Below, one piece after another: positions 34,356 through 41,995 of a stretch of 64,000 nucleotides of DNA. The notes under the pieces are model-generated. The model worked only from the letters and a program-made list of their open reading frames with translations. It was not told the origin of the DNA and made no database searches. This DNA comes from Mycolicibacterium sp. CBMA 234 (GTDB lineage Bacteria; Actinomycetota; Actinomycetes; Mycobacteriales; Mycobacteriaceae): contig NZ_MPKW01000020.1 in the NCBI RefSeq assembly GCF_009729415.1, positions 124,001-188,000 of the forward strand, written 5' to 3'. Positions within the stretch are counted from its first letter, which is position 1, and every line of letters starts with the position of its first letter. The translations under genes were made by a program, and so were the position numbers.

Positions 34356-34375
34356 ACGTGAACGATCGATCACGT
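34356..34375. promoter_or_regulatory. Palindrome ACGTGAACGATCGATCACGT, class-1-related
   Basis: Nine of ten base pairs match across the 20-bp site. It contains AACGATCG of the class-1 core, but the arms are different, with ACGTG/CACGT ends. It lies just after the TetR gene and about 465 bp before the next gene, so it may control the leader region transcript or be bound by a related regulator. Confidence 0.45.
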
Positions 34376-34535
34376 TCTCGCCGTCAACTATCGCGTGGTG
34401 CGCACGAAGTCGGCCCGTACTACTCGCGCTTCTCGGCCGCGCCGTGTCGAAGTAGCGCCCGGTTCATGTAGCGCCCGTCGGACGGGTTGTAGAAGCCATT
34501 GGCAATGCCCCGGCGAGTACAACGCGACGCTATGC

Positions 34536-34559
34536 AAGATAGAAGTCGACTGCTATCTT
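34536..34559. promoter_or_regulatory. 24-bp near-perfect palindrome (AAGATAG...CTATCTT)
   Basis: Arms AAGATAG and CTATCTT surround AGTCGACT, with a single mismatched pair (A/G) in 12. Too symmetric for chance; operator or strong hairpin. It lies 36 bp before a short ORF and 282 bp before the membrane-protein gene at 34841. Confidence 0.6.
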
Positions 34560-34594
34560 TATGTGTGTTGTCGTCGAGCTGGGCGGAGACCGTG

Positions 34595-34666
34595 ATGAGC
34601 GAAGAAGCGTTATCCCGAATGCTGGTGGGGAACCACGCTCAAACATATTGCGTACCAACGGTGTAG
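34595..34666 (+). CDS. Possible 23-aa peptide
   Basis: ATG at 34595 preceded by GGGCGGAGA, ending with TAG at 34664-34666. The peptide ends in a Cys-Val-Pro-Thr-Val tail. It begins 36 bp after a large palindrome. No family recognised; could be a leader peptide or chance. Confidence 0.25.
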   Translation: MSEEALSRMLVGNHAQTYCVPTV

Positions 34667-34840
34667 CGATATCAACCGCGAGTCAGTGCGGGCAGCAGGC
34701 CTCCCCGGACCTCAACTGACCTCGGTTCGATAGGCCGGCAAGGTCCAGCCTGCAAACAGTGATCAGACCTGCTCACCGGATCCGGGGTGACGGCCCGCTG
34801 GGCTGCCGAGTCCGAAACATCAAGAGACAAGGAGGAATCC

Positions 34841-35635
34841 ATGATCAAACAAGTTGAACTCGACAAGGGCGTCGCCAAGGCGTTCACCTGGTCAGCGGTG
34901 GTCGTCATCATCGGCCTACTGGTTGCACAGGGCTTCCTGATGCACTTTCTGCCCGCTCCTGACCCGTCGTTGGGCGCCGAGGCATTGCGGCAGCGATTCA
35001 TCGACCGTCGGATGGAAATCGAGATCGGATCGATCATTCAGATCATTGCCTGGAGTTTCTGGGCGACATGGGGCGTCGTGGTAACCACATTCATGCGCAA
35101 GATGGAACGGAGCTATCCGTTCCTCACGTATGCGTCGATTGCCTTGGTCGGTGGGGGATACGTCTTCTTCATCTTCATCCCCATGACGTGGGCTGTATGT
35201 GCGTATCGCGCAAACGAAATGGCGCCCCAGATCATCCAGTTCGCGAACGACTGGGTGTGGTTCGACTGGCTGTTCACCTGGCCGCCGTTCGCCATCTGGT
35301 TCTTTGTGGTCGCGGCGGCCATCTTCAAAGACCACAACGTTCCGACCCTCTATCCGCGATGGGTGGGCTACTTCAACCTGTGGTGTGGCTTCCTGATCTT
35401 CCCGGCGGCGTTGATCGTGTTCTGGAAGACCGGCCCCTTCGCCTACAACGGGGTACTGGCGTTCTGGTTCCCTGTCTTCATCTTCTTCGGGGAGATCGTC
35501 GTCATGATCGTCATGTCGCTCAAGGTCATCAACCAGCAAGCGGCGCGCCTGCAAGCAGAAGCCGAAGCAGGCAATCCTGACGTTGCTTGGACCGAGGTCT
35601 CCGTCGTTGATGCGCGATCTGCCGTAACTGCCTGA
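34841..35635 (+). CDS. Polytopic membrane protein, FKTGPxAWNG family (copy 6 of 7, divergent)
   Basis: A 264-aa membrane protein with an excellent ribosome-binding site (AAGGAGGAA) before ATG 34841. It keeps LPAPDPS, PRWVGY, FWKTGPFAYNG and FWFPV but lacks the LEF..P motif and has Tyr for Trp in AWNG, making it the most diverged copy. It precedes a cytochrome-oxidase subunit III/IV pair by 124 bp. That context suggests the family may connect to electron transfer in the membrane, but this is speculative. Confidence 0.75.
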   Translation: MIKQVELDKGVAKAFTWSAVVVIIGLLVAQGFLMHFLPAPDPSLGAEALRQRFIDRRMEIEIGSIIQIIAWSFWATWGVVVTTFMRKMERSYPFLTYASIALVGGGYVFFIFIPMTWAVCAYRANEMAPQIIQFANDWVWFDWLFTWPPFAIWFFVVAAAIFKDHNVPTLYPRWVGYFNLWCGFLIFPAALIVFWKTGPFAYNGVLAFWFPVFIFFGEIVVMIVMSLKVINQQAARLQAEAEAGNPDVAWTEVSVVDARSAVTA

Positions 35636-35759
35636 TGAGCCCGGGTGGCGCGGCGTTCGACACCTCAGGACACCGTGCCACTCCCTCGCACATCAACGCC
35701 GGTCGTGCGCCCGGGCGTGCTGCTGAATGCCATTGCCCGACAAAAGGAATTGGAGCGTG

Positions 35760-36362
35760 ATGACAACCATCCTCGACGATGTCCGCGCGTTCGAATTGAG
35801 GCAGCGGCCTCGTCATACCCCAGGCGAAGCCGGCGTATGGATCTTCATTCTCGGTGACATGAGCATCTTCTCGGCATTCTTCGTGACGTATCTCGTGTAT
35901 CGATCTCGTGACGCTGCGCTCTTCAATGCCTCCGCCGAACATCTCAAGCAAGTGTTCGGAGTGATCAATACCTTGCTGCTGCTCTGCAGTTCGCTATTGG
36001 TGGTCGTCGGGATTCGCGCCATCCGCCGTATGTCCACCACGATCGCCCCGTGGTGCTTCGTCGGCGCCATGGTCTGCGGCGCGGGCTTCGCCACGATGAA
36101 GTTCCTGGAGTACGGCGACAAGGTCCACCACCACATCACACCCAACACCAACGAGTTCTGGATGTACTTCTACATCCTGACCGGCCTGCACTTCTTCCAC
36201 CTGCTGATGGGCATGGGTGTCCTGATCTACCTCACCGTGAAGTCACGCCAATCCGTGCTCACCGTCAAGGAATTCGCCTTTGTCGAAGGCGGAGCCTGCT
36301 TCTGGCACATGGTGGACGTGCTGTGGATCGTCTTGTTCCCACTGCTCTACTTTGTGAGGTAA
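35760..36362 (+). CDS. Cytochrome c oxidase subunit III-like protein (CtaE/NorE-like)
   Basis: A 200-aa protein with five hydrophobic segments. TPGEAGVWIFILGDMSIFSAFF, LTGLHFFHLLMGMGVLIYL and GACFWHMVDVLWIVLFPLLY are hallmark segments of heme-copper oxidase subunit III. It is shorter than aa3 subunit III of cytochrome c oxidase, in the size range of NorE/CtaE five-helix forms. The ATG at 35760 follows GGAGCG. No subunit I or II is nearby, so it must be an accessory or orphan copy. The next gene is a subunit IV-like protein seven bases downstream. Confidence 0.85.
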   Translation: MTTILDDVRAFELRQRPRHTPGEAGVWIFILGDMSIFSAFFVTYLVYRSRDAALFNASAEHLKQVFGVINTLLLLCSSLLVVVGIRAIRRMSTTIAPWCFVGAMVCGAGFATMKFLEYGDKVHHHITPNTNEFWMYFYILTGLHFFHLLMGMGVLIYLTVKSRQSVLTVKEFAFVEGGACFWHMVDVLWIVLFPLLYFVR

Positions 36363-36369
36363 CGGCAAC

Positions 36370-36711
36370 ATGATCATCGGACCGATCACCGAGACATCCC
36401 GGGCGACACATCGAGGGCGACCGACTGTGAAATCCCTTCTCCGAGGGCCGTTCACGGTCGTCTGGGTGGGACTCATCGTCGCGACGCTGACGAGCTGGTA
36501 TCTAGGGTCAGACCACGGTATCCGCGATCACCACCTGGCCACCGTGGCCGTCATGGTGGTGGCCTTCATGAAAGTGCGGTTTGTCGGGCTCTACTTCATG
36601 GAGCTGCGAGACGCACCATCACTGCTCAAGGGAATCTTCGAGGCCCATTGCGCTGTCGTCTGCAGCGTGCTGGTGGCGGTGTACCTCATCGCCCCGTTGG
36701 CACCGCAATAG
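36370..36711 (+). CDS. Cytochrome c oxidase subunit IV family protein (prokaryotic type)
   Basis: A 113-aa protein with three membrane segments. FMKVRFVGLYFMELRDAPSL near residues 65-85 is the typical core of small prokaryotic COX4-like proteins encoded next to subunit III/NorE. Starts seven bases after the subunit III stop, with GAGG upstream. It probably pairs with the preceding protein. No terminal oxidase catalytic subunit is in the window. Confidence 0.75.
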   Translation: MIIGPITETSRATHRGRPTVKSLLRGPFTVVWVGLIVATLTSWYLGSDHGIRDHHLATVAVMVVAFMKVRFVGLYFMELRDAPSLLKGIFEAHCAVVCSVLVAVYLIAPLAPQ

Positions 36712-36769
36712 ATCGCCTGCATGGACGCCGGACGGCCGAGTGTGTTTGCCTGCCAACGGTTCTGCGGCA

Positions 36770-37411
36770 TCACCCTGGCGGCTGACCACCGGTGATCGCC
36801 CGGATTTCGTAGCGAATCAATTCCTTGAGGATGCGTTCTCGATCCAGTCCGAGGGCCGGCGGGAAGAGCCAATCGTTGAGCAACGCTGTTGAGATGATCA
36901 ATGACATCGTTGCCGGCAGCGCAACATGGACGTCAATGTCGGCCCAACCTCGTCCCGCCGCTTCCTCAGTGCCACGCCCCACGAGGTCGTTGATCGTTTG
37001 AGTCAGTGACGTCTTTGCGTCTGTGGTGAAACCGTCACCATGCGCATGAGCACCGAGGAGCGCAGCGATCAGTCCACGATGCGTGACAGCGAAATCGTAG
37101 ATAGATTCGGTGAATCCGGCGATCAAATCAGGCGTCGAAACCTCTGCGGTCGGGATCTGTCGCCAGTCATCCGTCAGTGTTTGGACGAATGCTTGAACTG
37201 GCCCGAGGACTGATTCTGCAAACAACTCCGCCTTTGACGGGAAGTAGCGGTACAGGATTGCTTGCGTTGTACCGGCTTTGGCCGCGATCTGTCGTAGGGA
37301 CGCGCCTTGATAGCCAACATCGACGAAGACGTCACGGGCAGTGGCGACCAGCGCCTCCCGGGCCTCGCCGGGCTTGCGCCGCGGGCGCCGCGATGGTGTC
37401 TCAGCCGTCAT
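36770..37411 (-). CDS. TetR/AcrR family transcriptional regulator (4)
   Basis: A 213-aa TetR protein with a basic N-terminal tail (RRPRRKPGEAREAL) and a canonical recognition segment AGTTQAILYRYFPSKAELF near residues 45-65. It is convergent with the cytochrome-oxidase pair and codirectional with the membrane genes at 37549-39050. A short palindrome TCTGC-gta-GCAGA lies 14 bp before its start. Target genes unknown. Confidence 0.85.
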   Translation of the reverse strand: MTAETPSRRPRRKPGEAREALVATARDVFVDVGYQGASLRQIAAKAGTTQAILYRYFPSKAELFAESVLGPVQAFVQTLTDDWRQIPTAEVSTPDLIAGFTESIYDFAVTHRGLIAALLGAHAHGDGFTTDAKTSLTQTINDLVGRGTEEAAGRGWADIDVHVALPATMSLIISTALLNDWLFPPALGLDRERILKELIRYEIRAITGGQPPG

Positions 37412-37424
37412 ACCTGAAGATTAG

Positions 37425-37437
37425 TCTGCGTAGCAGA
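37425..37437. promoter_or_regulatory. Palindrome TCTGC-gta-GCAGA upstream of TetR gene
   Basis: Five-base arms around a 3-bp spacer, 14-26 bp upstream of the TetR start at 37411. Likely autoregulatory operator. Confidence 0.4.
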
Positions 37438-37548
37438 TCTGTACGCCTGTGCATGCTGGACCTACAGAGATGACTCTGCGGGGTCTGTGTAAAACCGAGC
37501 AGGGTAAAGGCCGTGAGCGGGTCGATCGGAAGTCCGCGGATGCGGTCG

Positions 37549-38289
37549 TCAGGACACTGACACGGGTGGATGGCGGTCAGCGGTGGTGTCGGCTTGTTCG
37601 TCAGGATTCTGGCGCTTGATGCCGGTATGCATCAGGTAGGTCATCACCCCGAGCCAGATGACGAATGCACCCAACGGTAGGTAGATGCCGATCAGTCCGT
37701 TCCAGGCAAACGGCCCGCTTTTGAAGAAAACGGCCACCGCCCCGCCGAGACCACCCAGTGCGTTCCACAGGCACAAGTAGCCGGCCCAGCGGGGCCAGAC
37801 GGGGTCCGGTGAGGTGTCGCGAAAGGCGGCGAGGGCGATGCACAGCATCTGGAACACATAGCCGGGGGCCACCATGACAAACACCAACCAGGAGAAATCG
37901 TTGAGCATCCGCACGGCGGTCGCATCGAGTTCGGGCCGGAAGGTCGCGGTGATCCAGAGCATGCTGCACAGCTGGAAGTACACGATCAGGAGTGTCGCGG
38001 CGCCGAATTGGATGACGGCCAGCACAGGCAGGCGTTTCTCGATCCGCGCGATCTGCACCGAGATGACGGCGAAGAACGGGAACAGCAACGTGGAGAACAC
38101 AAGGCTGAGTACCTGGCCGATCCGGATCGCCATGCGGTGCTCGGCGAAGAACGAAGCAATCTGCTCAGCGCTCAACGACGGTGATGGCGGGGGCAGGAAC
38201 CCGGAGATGCCGACGAACGCGATGGCGTAGAGAACGATGAATACCGGCGCTGACCATACGCACGCCAGCTGGATTTTCTTACTCACCAT
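37549..38289 (-). CDS. Polytopic membrane protein, FKTGPxAWNG family (copy 7 of 7)
   Basis: A 246-aa membrane protein starting at ATG 38289 after GAGGAGCG. Motifs: FLPPPSPSLS, QIARIEK, LNDFSW, PRWAGY, FFKSGPFAWNG (Ser for Thr). The LEF..P motif is replaced by VYFQLC. It follows the pair-B membrane gene at 38325 in the same direction by 35 bp. Function unknown. Confidence 0.8.
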   Translation of the reverse strand: MVSKKIQLACVWSAPVFIVLYAIAFVGISGFLPPPSPSLSAEQIASFFAEHRMAIRIGQVLSLVFSTLLFPFFAVISVQIARIEKRLPVLAVIQFGAATLLIVYFQLCSMLWITATFRPELDATAVRMLNDFSWLVFVMVAPGYVFQMLCIALAAFRDTSPDPVWPRWAGYLCLWNALGGLGGAVAVFFKSGPFAWNGLIGIYLPLGAFVIWLGVMTYLMHTGIKRQNPDEQADTTADRHPPVSVS

Positions 38290-38324
38290 GGTGTTTCGCT
38301 CCTCGTCTCAATGTGCTGCCGCGG

Positions 38325-39050
38325 TCAGGAGGAAACCGGCTGCAGCTTGCCGATTTTCGTCGGCTCCGGCAGTCGGTGGACGAATACCAACAGGAACGTG
38401 GCCAGCGCGGCGCACACGAGGGAGCCTGCGATCCACAGGGGAGTGCGGAACGGGCCGCCCAGGATGCCGGTCGTCAGTCCCACGTAGAACACTCCGATGC
38501 CCAGGTAAAGCCACATCTGCCGGATGCCGACACCCTTGCGGCTGCCGCGCCGGACCATGAGGGGGATGGTGGCCGGAGCGCACATGCCGAAGGTGACCAG
38601 GAAGGTCATCAGGTAGATCGGGTCGTTGAGGTAGCTCTTGGCCACGGCCCAGAACACCACACCGGTCACCAGGGCGCCGAAACAGTAAGCGGTCCACTGC
38701 TTCTGGTCGAGGGTGGGAGCCATTTCCTCGCGGCCGAACCGAACCGTTTGGACGAAGAAGGTGACCTCGAAGCTGAATGTGACGATCAATCCGACCCAGA
38801 ACAGTTTCGGGAACCAATGGCCGTCACTGGTGAACCAGTCCGGAAATTTCAGCAGGTAGCTGCCGTCGTGGCCGATGAAGACCGTGGTGGCCCACAGCGC
38901 CATGGGGGTGCAGCGGTCGCGTGCCGCGAGCCGGGCGCACTCGAAGAAGTAGTACCAGTTGCACAACAACGCCAGCGCCCCGAGGCCGACGAAGAGCACG
39001 GTGTGGTCCGACACCTGTTGCAGAACGGTCGTCTTGTCGTACACACGCAC
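38325..39050 (-). CDS. Polytopic membrane protein, pair B-1
   Basis: A 241-aa protein with about seven hydrophobic segments. It begins with GTG at 39050 (an in-frame GTG two codons later is equally good). Shared with the divergent gene at 39182: an HDG/HDL motif near residue 61, a (D/G)HWFxKLFWVGL segment near 80, Glu in the following helix, GR(E/K)E, QW, a NDP motif near 145 and RR. The size, helix number and buried acidic residues recall emopamil-binding-protein-like or Pyr4-type membrane isomerases and cyclases, but I cannot assign it to them. Divergent arrangement suggests shared regulation. Confidence 0.65.
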   Translation of the reverse strand: MRVYDKTTVLQQVSDHTVLFVGLGALALLCNWYYFFECARLAARDRCTPMALWATTVFIGHDGSYLLKFPDWFTSDGHWFPKLFWVGLIVTFSFEVTFFVQTVRFGREEMAPTLDQKQWTAYCFGALVTGVVFWAVAKSYLNDPIYLMTFLVTFGMCAPATIPLMVRRGSRKGVGIRQMWLYLGIGVFYVGLTTGILGGPFRTPLWIAGSLVCAALATFLLVFVHRLPEPTKIGKLQPVSS

Positions 39051-39145
39051 CCCTGATCCTCAAGTTTTGAGCTATGGAGTCTTATTATTTGCATCGCCCG
39101 CTCGGGGGTCAAGGGGCGCCGGCAAATTTATGGAACACACTGTTG

Positions 39146-39156
39146 CAGAAATTCTG
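39146..39156. promoter_or_regulatory. Palindrome CAGAA-a-TTCTG in pair-B divergent promoter
   Basis: Perfect 11-bp palindrome nested inside wider arms GGAACA (39132-39137) and TGTTCC (39155-39160), 26-36 bp upstream of the 39182 start. Candidate operator for the divergent 39050/39182 genes. Confidence 0.4.
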
Positions 39157-39181
39157 TTCCGTGGAGGTGTGGGTCGGTAGC

Positions 39182-39919
39182 ATGCGTCCCATGTACGACC
39201 CGCAGCTGATCATCAAAGCGTTGGATACCCACCCGGTCCCGATCATGATCGGCTTCACCTTGGCGATGGTGCTGCAGACGATCGCGATGGTCACGGCGGT
39301 GTTGATGACGAAGCGCGAGGGCTGGATCTCCATCCCGTTACCGTGCACCTACCTCTGGTTCGCCCACGACCTGGGCGTTGTGCTGCAGTTCGACACCTGG
39401 TTCAACAGGGTCGATCACTGGTTCTTCAAGCTCTTCTGGGTAGGTCTGTTGAGCGCCCTCCTGCTGGAATTCGTATTTCTCTATCAGGCCATGAAGGTGG
39501 GGCGTAAGGAGTACCTGCCCCGCGGAACCCAGGCGCAATGGAACGCGCTGTTGTTCGCGGGCGTCGCGATGTTCGTGCTGTGTTGGGAGTATCAGAAGAC
39601 GATCTGGAACGATCCGCTGTCGCAGGCGCTGGCGTCCACCACGATGTATGTCATCCCGCTCGCCGTGGTCCCGTTGGTGCTGCGACGCCGGTCCGCCATT
39701 GCCCAGTCGCCGGTCATCTACGGCAGTTTTGCGGGCATGATCATCCTGTGGTGGGGGGTGACGGCCGGCGCGTACGGGCAGGGCTTCCGGTCGTGGCAGT
39801 ACCTGCTCTCCGGCGTCGTGGCGTTCTTGACGCTCAGTGTGCTGGCATGGTGGATTCGGCACATGCGCAGCACGGGGCTGGCCGGCGAGCCTGCGCTGGC
39901 TGCCGCCTGCGCTGATTGA
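39182..39919 (+). CDS. Polytopic membrane protein, pair B-2
   Basis: A 245-aa paralogue of the gene at 38325. Landmarks: LWFAHDLGVVLQF, DHWFFKLFWVGLL, LLLEFVFLYQ, GRKEYLP, QWNAL, WNDP, ITLW-type C-terminal helices. The ATG at 39182 is chosen although GGAGG is 14 bases upstream; the next Met (39191) is possible. The frame extending upstream to 39074 crosses the promoter palindrome and is not expected to be coding. Function unknown. Confidence 0.65.
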   Translation: MRPMYDPQLIIKALDTHPVPIMIGFTLAMVLQTIAMVTAVLMTKREGWISIPLPCTYLWFAHDLGVVLQFDTWFNRVDHWFFKLFWVGLLSALLLEFVFLYQAMKVGRKEYLPRGTQAQWNALLFAGVAMFVLCWEYQKTIWNDPLSQALASTTMYVIPLAVVPLVLRRRSAIAQSPVIYGSFAGMIILWWGVTAGAYGQGFRSWQYLLSGVVAFLTLSVLAWWIRHMRSTGLAGEPALAAACAD

Positions 39920-39928
39920 CCATTTTAG

Positions 39929-39943
39929 AGATACTGCGTATCT
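39929..39943. promoter_or_regulatory. Palindrome AGATAC-tgc-GTATCT upstream of acyl-CoA dehydrogenase gene
   Basis: Perfect six-base arms, spacer 3, ending 83 bp before the start at 40026 and just after the previous stop. TetR-type operator geometry; regulator unknown. Confidence 0.5.
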
Positions 39944-40025
39944 TTTATTGTGAGTTGTTGCTCGCTCGGCTGTCGATGATCCGCGCCGCCGGGGATTCTT
40001 TGTCCAACCGACGTCCGGAGTATCA

Positions 40026-41162
40026 ATGCGCAGAACGGTTTTCGATGAAAGTCACGAGGAGTTCCGCCGTGTGGTGCGGGCTTTCCTGACCGACGAAGTC
40101 GCTCCTGACTATCCCAACTGGGAGACGACAGGGATGCCGCCGCGATGGTTCTGGCGGCGTGCCGGCGAGATCGGCATTCTGGGCATCGGGGTGCCCTCCG
40201 AGTACGGCGGTATGGCCGGGTCGACGCTCAAGGACAGTGCTGTGGTCACCGAGGAAGCCCAGCGCCTGGGTTTCGCTCTCGGCGGCCTGCGGGTGCATAC
40301 CGACATCGCCATGCCGTACTTCCTCGAGTATGCCAATGACGAGCAGAAGGCGCGCTGGCTGCCGAAGCTGGTCAGCGGCGAATATGTGGTGGCACTGGGG
40401 ATTTCCGAGCCTGGAGCGGGTTCCGACGTCAAGGCGATGACGACGCGCGCGGAGCGAGTCGGCGATGAGTACGTGATCAACGGGTCCAAGACTTTCATCT
40501 CCAACGGGGGAGCGGCCGACCTCGTCGTGCTGGCCTGCAAGACGGACCCAGTCGCGGGCCGCAAGGGAATCAGCTTGATCGTGGTCGAGACGGCCACCGA
40601 GGGCTTTCACCGCGGCCGGAGACTCGAAAAGCTGGGCCTGCACGCGCAAGACCTCTCGGAACTCGCGTTCAATGACATGCGGGTGCCGGTTTCGAACCGT
40701 CTCGGCGCCGAGGGCGACGGGTTCACGATGCTGACCTCGAATCTGGCACAGGAGCGCTTGTCGATCGCCCTGAACTCGCAGGCGTCCGCCGCGTCGACGC
40801 TCGCTCACACGGTGCGGGCCTTGGCTGGTACGACGCCCGGCCAGCACGTGAAGTTCGAACTCGCGGCGTGCCGGACCGAGATCGAGGCGGGACAGGCCCT
40901 GCTCGACCGCTCGCTCGATGCGCACATGATCGGCGATCTCACCGTCGACGACGCTGCCGTCGCCAAGCTGTATGCGACGGAATTGCATGGGCGCGTGGCG
41001 GATCGCTGCACCCGGGTACTCGGGCTCTCGCACTACACCGGCGACGACGTCGTCGGGAACTTCTATCTCGACGGCCGAGTGAGTCGCATCTACGGAGGTT
41101 CCAGCGAAATCATGAAGGTGATCATTTCGCAGTCATTCGATTTCAGCGCGGCAGGGAAGTGA
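40026..41162 (+). CDS. Acyl-CoA dehydrogenase
   Basis: A 378-aa acyl-CoA dehydrogenase of standard length. FAD/substrate signatures: ALGISEPGAGSDVKAM near residue 122, FISNGGAADLVV near 155 and the C-terminal RIYGGSSEIMKVIISQ. The position that carries the catalytic Glu in medium-chain enzymes (Y-E-G) is Gly here, as in isovaleryl-CoA-type enzymes, where a Glu in the (Q)ERL helix serves instead; AQERLSIAL is present. It catalyses alpha,beta-desaturation of an acyl-CoA. It is coupled to an enoyl-CoA hydratase gene five bases downstream, giving two consecutive beta-oxidation steps. Confidence 0.9.
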   Translation: MRRTVFDESHEEFRRVVRAFLTDEVAPDYPNWETTGMPPRWFWRRAGEIGILGIGVPSEYGGMAGSTLKDSAVVTEEAQRLGFALGGLRVHTDIAMPYFLEYANDEQKARWLPKLVSGEYVVALGISEPGAGSDVKAMTTRAERVGDEYVINGSKTFISNGGAADLVVLACKTDPVAGRKGISLIVVETATEGFHRGRRLEKLGLHAQDLSELAFNDMRVPVSNRLGAEGDGFTMLTSNLAQERLSIALNSQASAASTLAHTVRALAGTTPGQHVKFELAACRTEIEAGQALLDRSLDAHMIGDLTVDDAAVAKLYATELHGRVADRCTRVLGLSHYTGDDVVGNFYLDGRVSRIYGGSSEIMKVIISQSFDFSAAGK

Positions 41163-41167
41163 CGATC

Positions 41168-41968
41168 ATGACCTCTCAGGCGACCTACCAGGCACTCGAA
41201 GTGACCATCGCCGACCACGTGGCCCACATCAAGCTGACGCGGCCAGAGGTGCTCAATCGGTTTGACGCCACGCTCCACTGTGAATTCACCGACGTCATCA
41301 ACGCGCTCAACGGAGACCCGGCCGTGCGTGCAGTGCTACTGACGTCGACGGGCAAGGTGTTCTCTGCCGGTGGCGATTTCGACTTGATGCACGCCTGCCA
41401 TGAATCCGCGGCGGTCCGCCGCGAGACCATCGAGCAGGCCCGAGCGGTGCTCTCTTCGCTGACCGGTCTGGTCCAGCCGATTGTGGTGGGCGTGCAAGGG
41501 CCCGTCATCGGCCTGGGCGCCACCGTTGTTCTGGCTTGCGATGCGGTAGTCGCGGTGAAGTCGGCGTCGCTCTCGGATGCCCACGTCGCCATGGGTCTGG
41601 TGGCCGGCGACGGTGGCGCGCTGGTCTGGCCGCAGGCCGCAGGCATGCTGCGTGCCCGTCGCTACCTGTTGACCGGTGATGCGATCAGTGCCGAACAGGG
41701 TTACCAATTCGGCCTGGTGACCGACCTCGTCGACACGGTTGACGAGGTCGAGCCGGCTGCGGCCAAGCTGGCTCGCAGGATCGCATCGCTGCCCCCGCTC
41801 GCAGTGCAGGGCACCAAGCGCGCGCTCAACCAGGTCACCGGCCTGCGGGCCGGCGAAGTGGTGGAGGCCGCGCTGCTGCAGGAGATGGACACCTTGGCCT
41901 CCGATGATCTGCTGGAGGCCATCGCGGCATTCACCGAGAAGCGGCGGGCTGAGTTCACCGGGAACTGA
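41168..41968 (+). CDS. Enoyl-CoA hydratase/isomerase family protein
   Basis: A 266-aa crotonase-fold protein. The oxyanion-hole segment FSAGGDFDLM is near residue 61-70 and QGPVIGLGATVVLACD near 108-122. The first catalytic Glu position of classical hydratases (G-A-x-x-G-G-G-x-E) reads GLGATVVL, and the second region is SDAHVAMGLVAGDGG, where Ala-His replaces Glu. The protein may be an isomerase or have lost hydratase chemistry. The ATG at 41168 follows GGGAAG; the longer frame to 40868 is a shadow of the dehydrogenase. Confidence 0.85.
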   Translation: MTSQATYQALEVTIADHVAHIKLTRPEVLNRFDATLHCEFTDVINALNGDPAVRAVLLTSTGKVFSAGGDFDLMHACHESAAVRRETIEQARAVLSSLTGLVQPIVVGVQGPVIGLGATVVLACDAVVAVKSASLSDAHVAMGLVAGDGGALVWPQAAGMLRARRYLLTGDAISAEQGYQFGLVTDLVDTVDEVEPAAAKLARRIASLPPLAVQGTKRALNQVTGLRAGEVVEAALLQEMDTLASDDLLEAIAAFTEKRRAEFTGN

Positions 41969-41995
41969 GCGGATCCGCGCCTGAGTGCCAGCGGC

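Larger units (their letters stand above)
34341..34840. other. 500-bp intergenic region with two large palindromes and a possible small peptide gene
   Basis: Contains the class-1-related palindrome at 34356-34375, a 24-bp near-perfect palindrome at 34536-34559, a possible 23-codon ORF at 34595-34666 and the ribosome-binding site of the gene at 34841. The stretch 34667-34820 shows nothing I can assign. Confidence 0.45.

Noticed and set aside
38313..39056. 247-aa plus-strand ORF
   Set aside because: Antisense to the pair-B membrane protein at 38325; composition typical of a shadow.
40868..41167. 100-codon upstream extension of the enoyl-CoA hydratase-like frame
   Set aside because: Overlaps the acyl-CoA dehydrogenase coding region; crotonase homology starts at 41168 next to GGGAAG.
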